From Rhodospirillales bacterium (GTDB lineage: Bacteria > Pseudomonadota > Alphaproteobacteria > UBA828): DNA of 43,654 bases. The notes under the pieces were generated by a model. That model was given only the letters and a program-made list of their open reading frames with translations. It made no database searches and had not been told where the DNA came from. The DNA is taken from assembly GCA_028818855.1 (NCBI GenBank), contig JAPPMY010000092.1, positions 6,064-49,717 of the forward strand, read 5' to 3'. Position numbers and translations under genes: made by a program. Below, one piece after another: positions 1-7,477 of this stretch (positions within the stretch are counted from its first letter, which is position 1; each line of letters opens with the position of its first letter).

Positions 1-2
1 AA

Positions 3-2234
3 TCTTATTTTTTGGTGGTCTGGGCCTCCCGTGCCTTTGCCCGCGCAACCCCCCCCGTGTTTGGGGTTCCCCCCCCGCGCGGGGGGGGGGGGGCCCCCCC
101 CCCCCCGCCACCACCGCCACCACCGCCACGCGGCGACGACCACGGCAACACGCGGGCGGACGCCACCGGCATCGCCCTCGATACCAACTCGTCCATCGAG
201 ATCACGACCGACGGCGAGCTGACGGCCGGCGATACCGACTATTTTCGGATCATTCTGGACCGGCCTGGCACGTTGCGGCTCCACACCAGCGGGGGCACGG
301 ATACCTACGGCCACCTGGAGAACTCCGGCGGCGGAGAGCTGACCCGAAACGACGATGGGGGGAGCGGCACCAACTTCAGGATCGAGCGCCACCTGTCTGC
401 CGGCACCTACTTTGTGCGGGTGAGGGGCTTCCGCGGCAGCACGTCCGGGCGCTACACCCTGCATGTGCGCTTCATGGGAGATGACTCGCAAGACGACGCG
501 CCAGACGATCTGCAAGGTGCCCATGGCGACGTGCGGGTCAACCTCACTTGGCACGAGGACGTCGATCTCGACCTCTTCGTCACGAATCCGTGCGTCCAGA
601 CCCTCGGCTACAGAGAGGGAAGAATGAATACCTGCGATGGTTTTGTGGGTCGGTGGGACCACGACGACACGGGGAACGGCTCCAGGACCGACAATCCGAA
701 CGCGGAGAACATTGTGTGGACGAACGGGGCGCCGTCGGGCCGCTACATCGTCCGCATCACGTACTTCAGCGGAACCGCTCCGGCCGACTACACGATCAGG
801 GTCTTCTACGGGTCTCGGCAACGGACATACACGGGCCGACTCGATCCGGCGAACGACCACCAAATCAGGCGGCACGTGGCCAATTTCGATTTCACCGGGA
901 GCACGTCCAGTCATGGCGCCGAGGCGTCCCGCTTCGACAAGGGATCGCAGGCGCTGTCGCGGGCGGCGCGGACGCTCGGCATGTCCGCAGTCGAAGCGAT
1001 GGGCAGCCGGGGCCAGGGGCCGGAGGGATCGTCGGTGACGCTCGCGGGCCATCCGGTCTCGTTCGGGAACGGCGCGGCCACCCCCGATTTCTCGCCCGAC
1101 GACCCGTCCTTCGCCAAGGGCGGGACGGTCTGGATGGACCGCGAGAGGGCGGAGCGCTCGGGCTCGTGGAGCGAGCTTCTGCGCGGCAGCCGCTTCGATG
1201 TCGCCCTGGACGGGGAGACCCGCGTCTGGGGCGAGGCGCAAGGTATCGAGGGCGGCAACGAGACGCGCTTCCTCGGCTTCGAGCGCAGCTTCGGCGAGGG
1301 AGTCTCGGCCGGGGTGGCGTTCTCGGATACGGCGAACGAAGGCAACTTCGGCCTCGGCGAGTCCGAGTCGCTCGAAGCGTCGCTCGCGAGCGCATACCAG
1401 TACCTGCATTTCTCGCCGGGCGCATCGACCGAGCTGTGGAGCCTGGTCGGCGCGGGCGAAGGGGAGCTGTCGCTGACCGACGACCTCGGCACGGTCGAAA
1501 CCGGCCTCTCCATGCAGATGCTCGCCTTCGGCAGCAGCCACGGGCTCGGGCCGCTCGTCGCGGGCTTCGCGCCGACGGTGTCGGCCGACGGCTTCCTGGT
1601 ACGCCTCGAATCGGAGCGGAGGGCGGGGCTTCGCCCGCTGGCCGGCGAAGCGAGCCGGCTGCGCACGGGCGTGCTCTTCCAGCGTCCGCCCGAAGGCGAC
1701 GGCTGGACGCCCAGGATCGGCTTCGGCGTGCGCTACGAGGACGACGAGCGGGGCGAGGCGACGCGCACCGAGGTGATGGCGGGCTTCGGCTATGTGCGCG
1801 GCCCTCTCCAGGTGGAGGGCATGACGTACTACCTGCCCGCCGGCGCAATGGATGCGGAGGCCGCCGGGACCGACTTCGAGACGCGGGACGCGGGCGCACG
1901 GCTGACGGCGCATTACCGCGCGGGAGCGGATGGCCGGGGGCTCGCCGTGTCGGTGGATGCGCTGGCAGGTTCGGTGCCCGATGCGCCGGTGTGGGAGACC
2001 GACACGGCGGCCAGCGACTCTTCGCGGCTGCACCTCCAGGCGGGCTACGGCTTTGCCTCGGGACTGGGCCGATGGACGCCGTACGGGGCGGTGCAATGGG
2101 ACGGCGACGAGCAGCGCCTGCGCGAAGGCGTCCGCCACGACATCGGTGCCGTGAGCCTCGACCTCTACGGAGAGCACCGGCTCGGGACCACGTCAGAGCA
2201 CGGAATTCACTTTGGGATCACCGGCCGGTTCTGA
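3..2234 (+). CDS. Outer-membrane beta-barrel protein with PPC and DUF2135-like domains, 5' partial
   Basis: The frame is open to the window edge, so the true start and any signal peptide lie outside. After a Pro-rich stretch (about residues 30-40 counted from base 12) comes a domain resembling the bacterial pre-peptidase C-terminal (PPC) fold (about 43-155, with DTDYFRI and AGTYFVRVRG). A second beta-sandwich (about 168-285, with DVDLDLFV and PSGRYIVRITYFSG) resembles DUF2135/YfaP-like domains. The last 360 or so residues alternate polar and hydrophobic strands and end in ITGRF with a terminal Phe, as in outer-membrane barrels and autotransporter translocators. I infer a surface-exposed, barrel-anchored protein; the ligand is unknown. 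The first 100 or so bases are unreliable (see the low-complexity entry). A hairpin follows the stop codon directly. Confidence 0.7.
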   Translation, partial: SYFLVVWASRAFARATPPVFGVPPPRGGGGAPPPPPPPPPPPRGDDHGNTRADATGIALDTNSSIEITTDGELTAGDTDYFRIILDRPGTLRLHTSGGTDTYGHLENSGGGELTRNDDGGSGTNFRIERHLSAGTYFVRVRGFRGSTSGRYTLHVRFMGDDSQDDAPDDLQGAHGDVRVNLTWHEDVDLDLFVTNPCVQTLGYREGRMNTCDGFVGRWDHDDTGNGSRTDNPNAENIVWTNGAPSGRYIVRITYFSGTAPADYTIRVFYGSRQRTYTGRLDPANDHQIRRHVANFDFTGSTSSHGAEASRFDKGSQALSRAARTLGMSAVEAMGSRGQGPEGSSVTLAGHPVSFGNGAATPDFSPDDPSFAKGGTVWMDRERAERSGSWSELLRGSRFDVALDGETRVWGEAQGIEGGNETRFLGFERSFGEGVSAGVAFSDTANEGNFGLGESESLEASLASAYQYLHFSPGASTELWSLVGAGEGELSLTDDLGTVETGLSMQMLAFGSSHGLGPLVAGFAPTVSADGFLVRLESERRAGLRPLAGEASRLRTGVLFQRPPEGDGWTPRIGFGVRYEDDERGEATRTEVMAGFGYVRGPLQVEGMTYYLPAGAMDAEAAGTDFETRDAGARLTAHYRAGADGRGLAVSVDALAGSVPDAPVWETDTAASDSSRLHLQAGYGFASGLGRWTPYGAVQWDGDEQRLREGVRHDIGAVSLDLYGEHRLGTTSEHGIHFGITGRF
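69..106. repeat. Homopolymer tract at contig edge (G13C13)
   Basis: A C run (69-76) is followed by GCGC, 13 G (81-93) and 13 C (94-106), making a perfect self-complementary block. It reads as poly-Gly then poly-Pro in the barrel-protein frame. A Pro-rich linker would be plausible there, but a G13C13 palindrome at a contig end is more likely an assembly or amplification artefact. The protein sequence before about residue 40 should not be trusted. Confidence 0.7.
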
Positions 2235-2237
2235 CCG

Positions 2238-2272
2238 CTAGAACGTTTCCGTTATAGACGGAAACGTTCTAG
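2238..2272. terminator. Perfect 15-bp hairpin after barrel-protein stop
   Basis: CTAGAACGTTTCCGT (2238-2252), loop TATAG, then the exact reverse complement (2258-2272). It begins 3 bases after the stop of the barrel-protein gene and lies between two convergent genes, so it could end transcription from both sides. No T run follows, so it may act mainly as an RNA 3'-end stabiliser. Confidence 0.5.
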
Positions 2273-2291
2273 GCATTTGTCGCTCACGGCA

Positions 2292-2382
2292 GCCGGCCTG
2301 CGGCCGGCGCCTCCGCGAGGGCGCCGCATTCGCGGCGGGCCGCTGTCGCGGCCTGTCGCGCGTCCGTCAAAGACGGACGCGC
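2292..2382. repeat. Run of five further short inverted repeats
   Basis: Back-to-back perfect inverted repeats: GCCGGCC-tgc-GGCCGGC (2292-2308), GGCGCC-N8-GGCGCC (2306-2325), CGCCGC-attc-GCGGCG (2322-2337), GGCCGC-tgtc-GCGGCC (2338-2353) and GCGCGTCCGTC-aaa-GACGGACGCGC (2358-2382, 11-bp arms). The last shares the TCCGT/ACGGA core with the hairpin at 2238. They fill most of the gap between convergent genes and look like a compound extragenic palindromic repeat. Confidence 0.6.
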
Positions 2383-2419
2383 TCCTGGAAGGGCGGGTTC
2401 GTGTGCCGGGGCGGCGGCC

Positions 2420-2977
2420 TCAGGCGTTGAAGGGGACGTGGGCGACGGTTTCCTCGACCTCGATGCCGAGCACGGCGCAGAAGCTGCCGAGTAGCTGGTA
2501 GTAGCCGATCATCACCACGAGATCGACGAGGCCGGCGTCGCCGAGCGATTCGCGCAGGCCGGCGACCAGCGCGTCATCCACGTCCTCGCCGCCGGCAAGC
2601 AGGCGGCAGAGGCGGAGCGCCGGCCCGAGCGGCGCGGGCTCCTCCTCGATCGCGCGCGTGCCGACGGACTTGCGGAACCGCTCCGGCACCTTGTGGATGT
2701 GGTGGTCCCATTCGTAGATGTTGCCGACTCCTTGAGCGACGGTGCAGATCACCATCTCGCGCAGGTCGTTATCGAGCGCCGAGTGCCAGCGCACGTGCTC
2801 GCCCACGGCGGCGACGGCCCTGAGCGCCTCCGGGCTCTTGCCCATGACCGCGAACATGTTGGGCATGAAGTCGAGCTTGCGGGTCTCGACCACGTGATCC
2901 CAGATTTCCGCCTGGGCGGCGGGGAAGTCGCTGCGCTCCGCGCGCGGCAGGCGCTGGCTCTGGGCGTAACTGGTCAT
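2420..2977 (-). CDS. Carboxymuconolactone decarboxylase (AhpD-like) family protein
   Basis: 185 residues beginning MTSYAQSQ. It is an all-helical AhpD/CMD-type protein. The core REMVICTVAQGVGNIYEWDHH matches the family pattern of an invariant Glu-Trp pair and a following His in place of the CxxC found in peroxidase members, so an AhpD-like peroxidase role is unlikely. Such proteins often accompany aromatic or lactone catabolism; the substrate here is unknown. An upstream in-frame ATG would add 23 residues that run into the inverted repeat of the neighbouring insertion, so the start at 2977 is preferred, with a purine-rich GAAAGAGAAAG ahead of it. It was probably once the distal gene of the hydantoinase B-LLM operon, before the element at 2992-3588 inserted 14 bases upstream of its start codon. 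Confidence 0.8.
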   Translation of the reverse strand: MTSYAQSQRLPRAERSDFPAAQAEIWDHVVETRKLDFMPNMFAVMGKSPEALRAVAAVGEHVRWHSALDNDLREMVICTVAQGVGNIYEWDHHIHKVPERFRKSVGTRAIEEEPAPLGPALRLCRLLAGGEDVDDALVAGLRESLGDAGLVDLVVMIGYYQLLGSFCAVLGIEVEETVAHVPFNA

Positions 2978-2991
2978 CGGACTTTCTCTTT

Positions 2992-3019
2992 CGGAATTTC
3001 CTAGATTACGGTCGTGGCA
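2992..3019 (+). repeat. Left terminal inverted repeat of the 597-bp element
   Basis: It starts with CGGAATTTCCTAGA and matches the inverted right end at 24 of 28 positions. Mismatches are at positions 15, 18, 23 and 26 of the repeat. Confidence 0.8.
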
Positions 3020-3026
3020 ATAGGGG

Positions 3027-3506
3027 TTACCCGCAGGACTCCGCATTCACGCGCAGGTACTCGTCGATGAAGCGATCCGCGTGCCGCGATACGGACGACA
3101 GGATGTAGCCCGAGTCCTCGCCGTGCGTGCCAGTGCTGCCAGAGTACCAAGTCATGGCGAAGCCTTTTTCGCCGGATAGGGAGTCTTCCAGCCATTTATT
3201 GTAGGCGAAATAGATACTGTATGCTCGGCCCACCACGTGCACGTTCACGTACAGGTATGTGAACCGATGGTCGGCCTCGAATAGTCGCGCTCCGCGAAGC
3301 CTGCTTCGCACGGCAACTGTGATCGCCTCCTTCGTCAGCCCGATGTTGGCCTCGTCCTTGCCCAAGCCTTCGACGACCAGATCCGTGGGTAGACAACCGT
3401 TCCACAGCCCAAAACGGTCGTAGTCACTTACCTCGCTGGCCGATGCCGCTGGTGAGATAGCGAGCAAGGATGCGACCACGAGCCATAGGCCGATACGTCG
3501 TCTCAT
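3027..3506 (-). CDS. Small exported protein, sole cargo of the inserted element
   Basis: 159 residues. The N-terminus MRRRIGLWLVVASLLAI... is a classic Sec signal peptide (positively charged start, hydrophobic core, cleavage likely after ASA at about residue 23). The mature part of about 135 residues has a Cys near each end (about residues 38 and 158) that could form a disulfide. It contains YLYVNVHVVGRAYSIYF and GSTGTHGEDSGYILSSVS, suggesting an alternating beta core. I do not recognise a characterised family. The start is supported by GGGAG 8 bases upstream of the ATG. The gene lies entirely within the two inverted repeats and fills most of the element. It is on the same strand as the catabolic genes on either side. 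Function unknown; no transposase motif is present. Confidence 0.75.
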   Translation of the reverse strand: MRRRIGLWLVVASLLAISPAASASEVSDYDRFGLWNGCLPTDLVVEGLGKDEANIGLTKEAITVAVRSRLRGARLFEADHRFTYLYVNVHVVGRAYSIYFAYNKWLEDSLSGEKGFAMTWYSGSTGTHGEDSGYILSSVSRHADRFIDEYLRVNAESCG

Positions 3507-3560
3507 TCGTCATCTCCCAACGCCAGTGGAACTTGCTCGTTCAGTTTGGGGTAGGCGCGC

Positions 3561-3588
3561 TGTCAAGACCTTATTCTAGGAAATTCCG
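3561..3588 (-). repeat. Right terminal inverted repeat of the 597-bp element
   Basis: Read on the minus strand it starts CGGAATTTCCTAGA and matches the left end at 24 of 28 positions. It also contains TTGACA (3566-3561) pointing towards the cargo gene, but no good -10 hexamer follows at normal spacing. Confidence 0.8.
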
Positions 3589-3625
3589 TTCTCTTTCGTG
3601 TTCCCTCGGGCGCCGGTCGCGCGCT

Positions 3626-3642
3626 CCGGACCTTCGGTCCGG
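3626..3642 (-). terminator. Hairpin downstream of LLM oxidoreductase
   Basis: CCGGACC-ttc-GGTCCGG, a perfect 7-bp stem 33 bases past the stop of the LLM gene. There is no T run, so it is either a weak terminator or a processing/stability element between the LLM gene and the CMD-like gene. Confidence 0.35.
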
Positions 3643-3675
3643 TTGCCCATAGTCTCCCCAACGAGATGGCCCCGT

Positions 3676-4692
3676 TCAATCCGCGAACGCCTCGATCATG
3701 GCATGGTGGTTGGCCAAAGATTCCTCGCGGTCGATGAAGGGCATCGGGCAGTAGAGCAGCACGGTCTCGAACAGCCCCTCGAAGCGGTCGAGCTGGCCGC
3801 GCACGTCGTCGGGCGTGCCGGCCAGCACGAGGGCATCCACCATGTCGTCGGTCACGAGGTCGGTCATGGCGGCGAGGTCCGCACGCGCCCAGGCATCGCG
3901 GATCGCGAGCTTCTCGCGCGTGAAGCCTGCGGGGTCGAGCACCTGATCGAAGTAGGGGAGGCACGAGTAGAACGCGATCGGCCCCCGCGCGCGGCGGCGG
4001 GCACGCGCGCGGTCGCGGTCCACGGAGCAGACCTTGAGCGAGCAAAGCTCGATGTCGGCGCGGGTGCGCCCCGCCCTGGCAAGGCCCTTGTCCACGTTGG
4101 GGTGCACGATGTCGGTGAAGTAGCGGGGCGTGTTGAGCAGGTTCGCGAGCAGGCCGTCGGCGACCTCGCCGGTGAGCTGCAGCATCGCCGGCTGCACGGC
4201 GGCGAGGTAGACGGGCGGGGGCGCGCAGGGCGGCGCCAGCACGCGGCGGTAATCGCGGATGGTGATGATCTCGCCCTCGTACTCGATGGGCGAGGCCGGG
4301 CTCGCGGTCCACATCAGGCGGATCGCCTCGACGTATTCCCGCATGCGCCGCACCGGGCGGCGGTAGGGGAGGCCGTGCCAGTTCTCGTTCCACGCCGGCG
4401 GCGCCGTGCCGAGGCCGAGCACGAAGCGCCCTTCCGTGAGTTCCGCCATGGACATGGCGCTGATCTCGGTGAGCGCCGGCGGCCGGGCGAAGACGGCGAC
4501 GCCGGTGCCGAGGCGGGCGCGCGCGCACCGGGCCGCCATGCCGGCGAGCGGCACGAAGGCGTCGCGGCCAAGCTCGGTGGTCCAGAGGCTTTCTGCGCCC
4601 GCGTCCTCGGCCATCCGGGCGAAATCGATGGTCTCCGCCAGCGTCAGGTTGTCGCCGCTGAAGAGCACGCCCCATTTCCACTCGCGGGCCAT
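3676..4692 (-). CDS. LLM class (luciferase-like) flavin-dependent oxidoreductase
   Basis: 338 residues starting MAREWKWG, with GGAGG 10 bases upstream. Family features: the N-terminal strand GVLFSGD, the segment ARARLGTGVAVFARPPALTEISAMSMAELTEGRFVLGLG that follows the usual luciferase-like pattern, and the REYVEAIRLMW helix. It is a TIM-barrel enzyme expected to use FMNH2 or F420 with O2 or a substrate; the substrate is not predictable. Only 17 bases separate it from the hydantoinase B gene upstream, so the two form an operon. The longer frame upstream (34 more codons) lies inside the end of the hydantoinase gene and is Arg-rich, so it was not used. Confidence 0.85.
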   Translation of the reverse strand: MAREWKWGVLFSGDNLTLAETIDFARMAEDAGAESLWTTELGRDAFVPLAGMAARCARARLGTGVAVFARPPALTEISAMSMAELTEGRFVLGLGTAPPAWNENWHGLPYRRPVRRMREYVEAIRLMWTASPASPIEYEGEIITIRDYRRVLAPPCAPPPVYLAAVQPAMLQLTGEVADGLLANLLNTPRYFTDIVHPNVDKGLARAGRTRADIELCSLKVCSVDRDRARARRRARGPIAFYSCLPYFDQVLDPAGFTREKLAIRDAWARADLAAMTDLVTDDMVDALVLAGTPDDVRGQLDRFEGLFETVLLYCPMPFIDREESLANHHAMIEAFAD

Positions 4693-4709
4693 CGATTCTC
4701 TACCTCCGG

Positions 4710-6452
4710 TCAACGCAGTTGGGCGCGAAGCGCGGCGGTGGCGGCCTCGTCCACGGCTCCACCGGCGGCGATGACGACGCCATAGTCGTTGCACGCCTGC
4801 TCGGCCGAGATGTAGCCGTCCTCGACATCGGCCGCGACTTCCTCAGCCGGCCGGGTTAGGGGGTCGCCGAAGCCGCCGCCGCCGCCGGTCACCACGGCGA
4901 CGCGGTCGCCTTCGCCCAGCGCCTGGTAAGGGATGCGGGCCACGCGCTTGACGCTGCCGCCCGATTCGATCCGCATGTAGTTGTTCGAGCCCTCGCCGCC
5001 GCCTTCCAGACCCCAGGGACGCTCGATGGAGCGGCCGATGCTGCAATAGGTGTGGGCGTCCGCGCCCGCGACCTCGAACTCGCGCACCACGCCGAAGCCG
5101 CCGCGGTGGCGGCCCGCGCCGGCGCCGCCGTCCACGTTCAGCGCGTAGCGGCGGATGGCGAGGGGAAACTTGGCCTCGAACAGCTCGACCGAGTAGTTGT
5201 AGGTGTCGCCGTCGGTGGTGGCGATGAGCGCGCTGGTGCCGTCGCCGGACGCCGTCGCGCCCCAGCCGCCGATGGCGGGCTCGATGTGGACGTAGACCTC
5301 CCCGCTCTCGGGGTCACGGCCGTAGAAGTAGGTGCCGGCGAGGCTCATGTAGGAGCCTGCGCTGAAGCGCTCGGGCGCGACGTGGGCGAGCGCCTTCCAG
5401 GCAAGCTCGGAGGCATGGGCCGAGCCCTCGTAGTACCAGCCGGTGGGCGCCGGCTTCTCGGCCGTGAACACGGTGCCCGGCGGGCACACCAGGCTCACAG
5501 GGCGGAACCAGCCCTCGTTGGAGGGCGCCTGCGGGTCCACCAGCGACTTGAACACCGTCTTGACCGCCGAATCGAGCGCGCCGAAGGCGCAGTTGATGGG
5601 CCCCTTGACCATCGGGCTGGTGCCGGTGAAGTCGAACGTGATCGTCTCGCCCCGTATGCGGACGCGGACGGCGACGCGGAAGCGCTCTTCGGAAATGCCG
5701 TCGCCGTCGATCCAGTCCTCCGCCTCGTAGTCGCCGTCGGGGAGCGCTGCGACGGCGGCCCGGCTGAGCCGCTCGCTGGTCTCCAGGATGTGGCCGAAGG
5801 TGCCTTCCACCGCGGCCTTGCCGTAGCGGGCGATGACCTCGCGGAGCCGCGTCTCGGCGATGCGGACGGCGGCGAGCCCTGCGTTGAAGTCGCCGAGGGA
5901 CTGCACGGGCAGGCGCACGTTCTCCCGGATCAGCGCGATCACGTCGTCGATGGTCTCGTCGTCCCGGCAGACGCGGATGCCGGGAAAGCGCACGCCCTCC
6001 TGGTAGATCTCGGTCGCCGTGGGCGAGATGCTGCCCGGCACGGCGCCGCCCACCTCGCTCCAGTGCGCCACCGAGATGGCGAAGGCGAAGAGCCGGCCGT
6101 CGACAAAGACCGGCTTTATCAGGGCGATGTCGCAGCTATGGGTGCCGCCCTCGAAGGGGTCGTTGGTCATGAAGACGTCGCCCGGCCGCATGCTCTCGCC
6201 GTGGCGGCGGACGATGGAGCGCACCTGCGGCGCGAAGGTGCCGGTGAAGAGCGTGATGCCGTTGGTCTGCACCACCAGCTCGCCGTCGGCATCGCAGAGG
6301 CCGCAGGCGAAGTCGAGAACCTCGTAGATCACCGGGCTCATGGAGGTCTTGGCGATGACGATGCCCATCTCGTCGGCAAGCGCCAGCAGCTTGCCGCGGA
6401 TGATCTCGCGCGTGACCGGATCGGCTGCGGTATCGCTTGCGGGTGCAGTCAT
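4710..6452 (-). CDS. Hydantoinase B/oxoprolinase family protein (HyuB-like)
   Basis: 580 residues, the normal length for HyuB. Recognisable segments are DPVTREIIRGKLLALADEMG at the N-terminus, RPGDVFMTNDPFEGGTHSCD, the conserved IRENVRLP...GDF stretch, FDFTGTSP and the glycine-rich GGGGGFGDPLTRP near the C-terminus. HyuB proteins normally pair with HyuA to open hydantoin, 5-oxoproline or N-methylhydantoin rings with ATP hydrolysis, and are related to acetone carboxylase subunits. No HyuA-like gene lies next to it in this window, so its partner is elsewhere or it acts in a different context. GGGAGGGACC immediately precedes the ATG. It is the first gene of a minus-strand operon with the LLM oxidoreductase. 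Confidence 0.9.
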   Translation of the reverse strand: MTAPASDTAADPVTREIIRGKLLALADEMGIVIAKTSMSPVIYEVLDFACGLCDADGELVVQTNGITLFTGTFAPQVRSIVRRHGESMRPGDVFMTNDPFEGGTHSCDIALIKPVFVDGRLFAFAISVAHWSEVGGAVPGSISPTATEIYQEGVRFPGIRVCRDDETIDDVIALIRENVRLPVQSLGDFNAGLAAVRIAETRLREVIARYGKAAVEGTFGHILETSERLSRAAVAALPDGDYEAEDWIDGDGISEERFRVAVRVRIRGETITFDFTGTSPMVKGPINCAFGALDSAVKTVFKSLVDPQAPSNEGWFRPVSLVCPPGTVFTAEKPAPTGWYYEGSAHASELAWKALAHVAPERFSAGSYMSLAGTYFYGRDPESGEVYVHIEPAIGGWGATASGDGTSALIATTDGDTYNYSVELFEAKFPLAIRRYALNVDGGAGAGRHRGGFGVVREFEVAGADAHTYCSIGRSIERPWGLEGGGEGSNNYMRIESGGSVKRVARIPYQALGEGDRVAVVTGGGGGFGDPLTRPAEEVAADVEDGYISAEQACNDYGVVIAAGGAVDEAATAALRAQLR

Positions 6453-6519
6453 GGTCCCTCCCGGCGCGCGATTGTTCCCGAGGCTCCGGCGGCGTGCAAG
6501 CGGGCGGGCCGTTCCAGCC

Positions 6520-6535
6520 CCGCACCATGGTGCGG
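6520..6535. promoter_or_regulatory. 16-bp perfect palindrome between divergent genes
   Basis: CCGCACCATGGTGCGG lies in the 146-bp gap between the hydantoinase B gene (minus) and the hypothetical gene at 6599 (plus), where an operator for either promoter would be expected. There is no matching regulator gene next to it, so function is only a suggestion. Confidence 0.3.
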
Positions 6536-6598
6536 TGGCTGCGGTTCCAGCCGGGCGGCATCCTGATTCCTTTTCTGTTCCAGGAGGAAGGAGCCGTC

Positions 6599-7477
6599 AT
6601 GGCGACGCAGAGACAGATCGAAGCCAACCGAGAGAACGCCCGCAAGAGCACCGGACCCAGGACCGAGGCCGGCAAGGCCGCGTCGTCGGCCAACGCGCTC
6701 CGCCACGGCCTCACCGCCGAGTTGCTCGTGCTGCTTACGGACGAGGACGGGGACGCGTTCAAGCGGCTCAGGGAGGGCGTCATCGCCGACCTCGCGCCGG
6801 CGGGCGCGCTGCAGGAGGTGCTGGCGGAGCGCGCTGCCGTGCTGCTCTGGCGGCTCGACCGCGTCGCCCGCATGGAGGCGGAACTCTTCTTCCACGGCGA
6901 GATTGTCTTCGATCACGCGGCCCTGAACCGAGAGGAATGGAAGATCATCTTCCCGCTGCCTTTTGTCGACGAACTGGGAGAGGAGGCGAAGGCGGTGAGG
7001 GAAGAGTTCAGGAAGCAGAGGGACCACCTCGACGACTGCATGAATGCGGCGGCGCCCTGCGCGCGCGTGCTGGTTGAGCGGCGCGAGAGCGCCCGCGCCT
7101 TCGACCAGTTTGCGCGTCACGAGGCGATGCTGCAGCGGTCGCTGACCCGGACGCTCGACGAGTTCCGCCGCCTGCGCGACGTGGTGGGCGCGAGTGGCGC
7201 AGCAATGGAGCCGGATGCGCCGCAGCCCGACGACTCTGCCGATCGCGACGCGGAGCCGGCCGCAGAGGCCGATCCCGACCCGGCACAGGCAAGCGACGCC
7301 CGCCCGGCCGCGCCGCAGGGCGCGCGCGAGGAACCCGCGAGCGAATCCCGAGCCGGAGCCGTGCCGAGCGACAGAGAAGAAATTTTGCAAAACGAAGCCA
7401 ATTCCGCGCAACGCGTTGAAGGGGCGCCCAATTCAGCCGGCGGCGTGAACCCGCCGACGGCTCCGCCCGTGGCCTGA
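6599..7477 (+). CDS. Conserved hypothetical protein with STGPRT/NALRHGL N-terminus
   Basis: 292 residues. The N-terminal motif ANRENARKSTGPRTEAGK followed by SSANALRHGL is shared by a widespread group of uncharacterised bacterial proteins. The middle (about 60-200) is predicted to be helical, with many Arg/Glu/Leu heptad-like segments. The last 100 residues are Ala/Pro/Glu/Asp-rich and probably disordered. The start is set by AGGAGGAAGGAG just upstream of the ATG at 6599; an earlier in-frame ATG at 6437 lacks such a site and would run across the divergent promoter region. No function can be assigned. It stands alone, divergent from the hydantoinase operon. Confidence 0.65.
   Translation: MATQRQIEANRENARKSTGPRTEAGKAASSANALRHGLTAELLVLLTDEDGDAFKRLREGVIADLAPAGALQEVLAERAAVLLWRLDRVARMEAELFFHGEIVFDHAALNREEWKIIFPLPFVDELGEEAKAVREEFRKQRDHLDDCMNAAAPCARVLVERRESARAFDQFARHEAMLQRSLTRTLDEFRRLRDVVGASGAAMEPDAPQPDDSADRDAEPAAEADPDPAQASDARPAAPQGAREEPASESRAGAVPSDREEILQNEANSAQRVEGAPNSAGGVNPPTAPPVA

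Larger units (their letters stand above)
2984..3596. mobile_element. Non-autonomous insertion element (2992-3588) with 8-bp target duplication
   Basis: The outer bases TTCTCTTT occur exactly at 2984-2991 and again at 3589-3596, directly bordering inverted ends. The left end (from 2992) and the reverse complement of the right end (from 3588) share CGGAATTTCCTAGA exactly, and 24 of the first 28 positions overall. This gives a 597-bp unit flanked by an 8-bp direct repeat, the signature of a cut-and-paste transposition event. The only gene inside codes for a small exported protein; there is no room for a transposase, so movement would need one supplied in trans. Base composition is visibly more AT-rich than in the neighbours. 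The family is unassigned. Insertion lies in the leader of the CMD-like gene. Confidence 0.8.

Noticed and set aside
3538..3566. TTGACA inside the right inverted repeat as a -35 box for the cargo gene
   Set aside because: At 17-base spacing the -10 would be TGAACG, too far from consensus to call a promoter.
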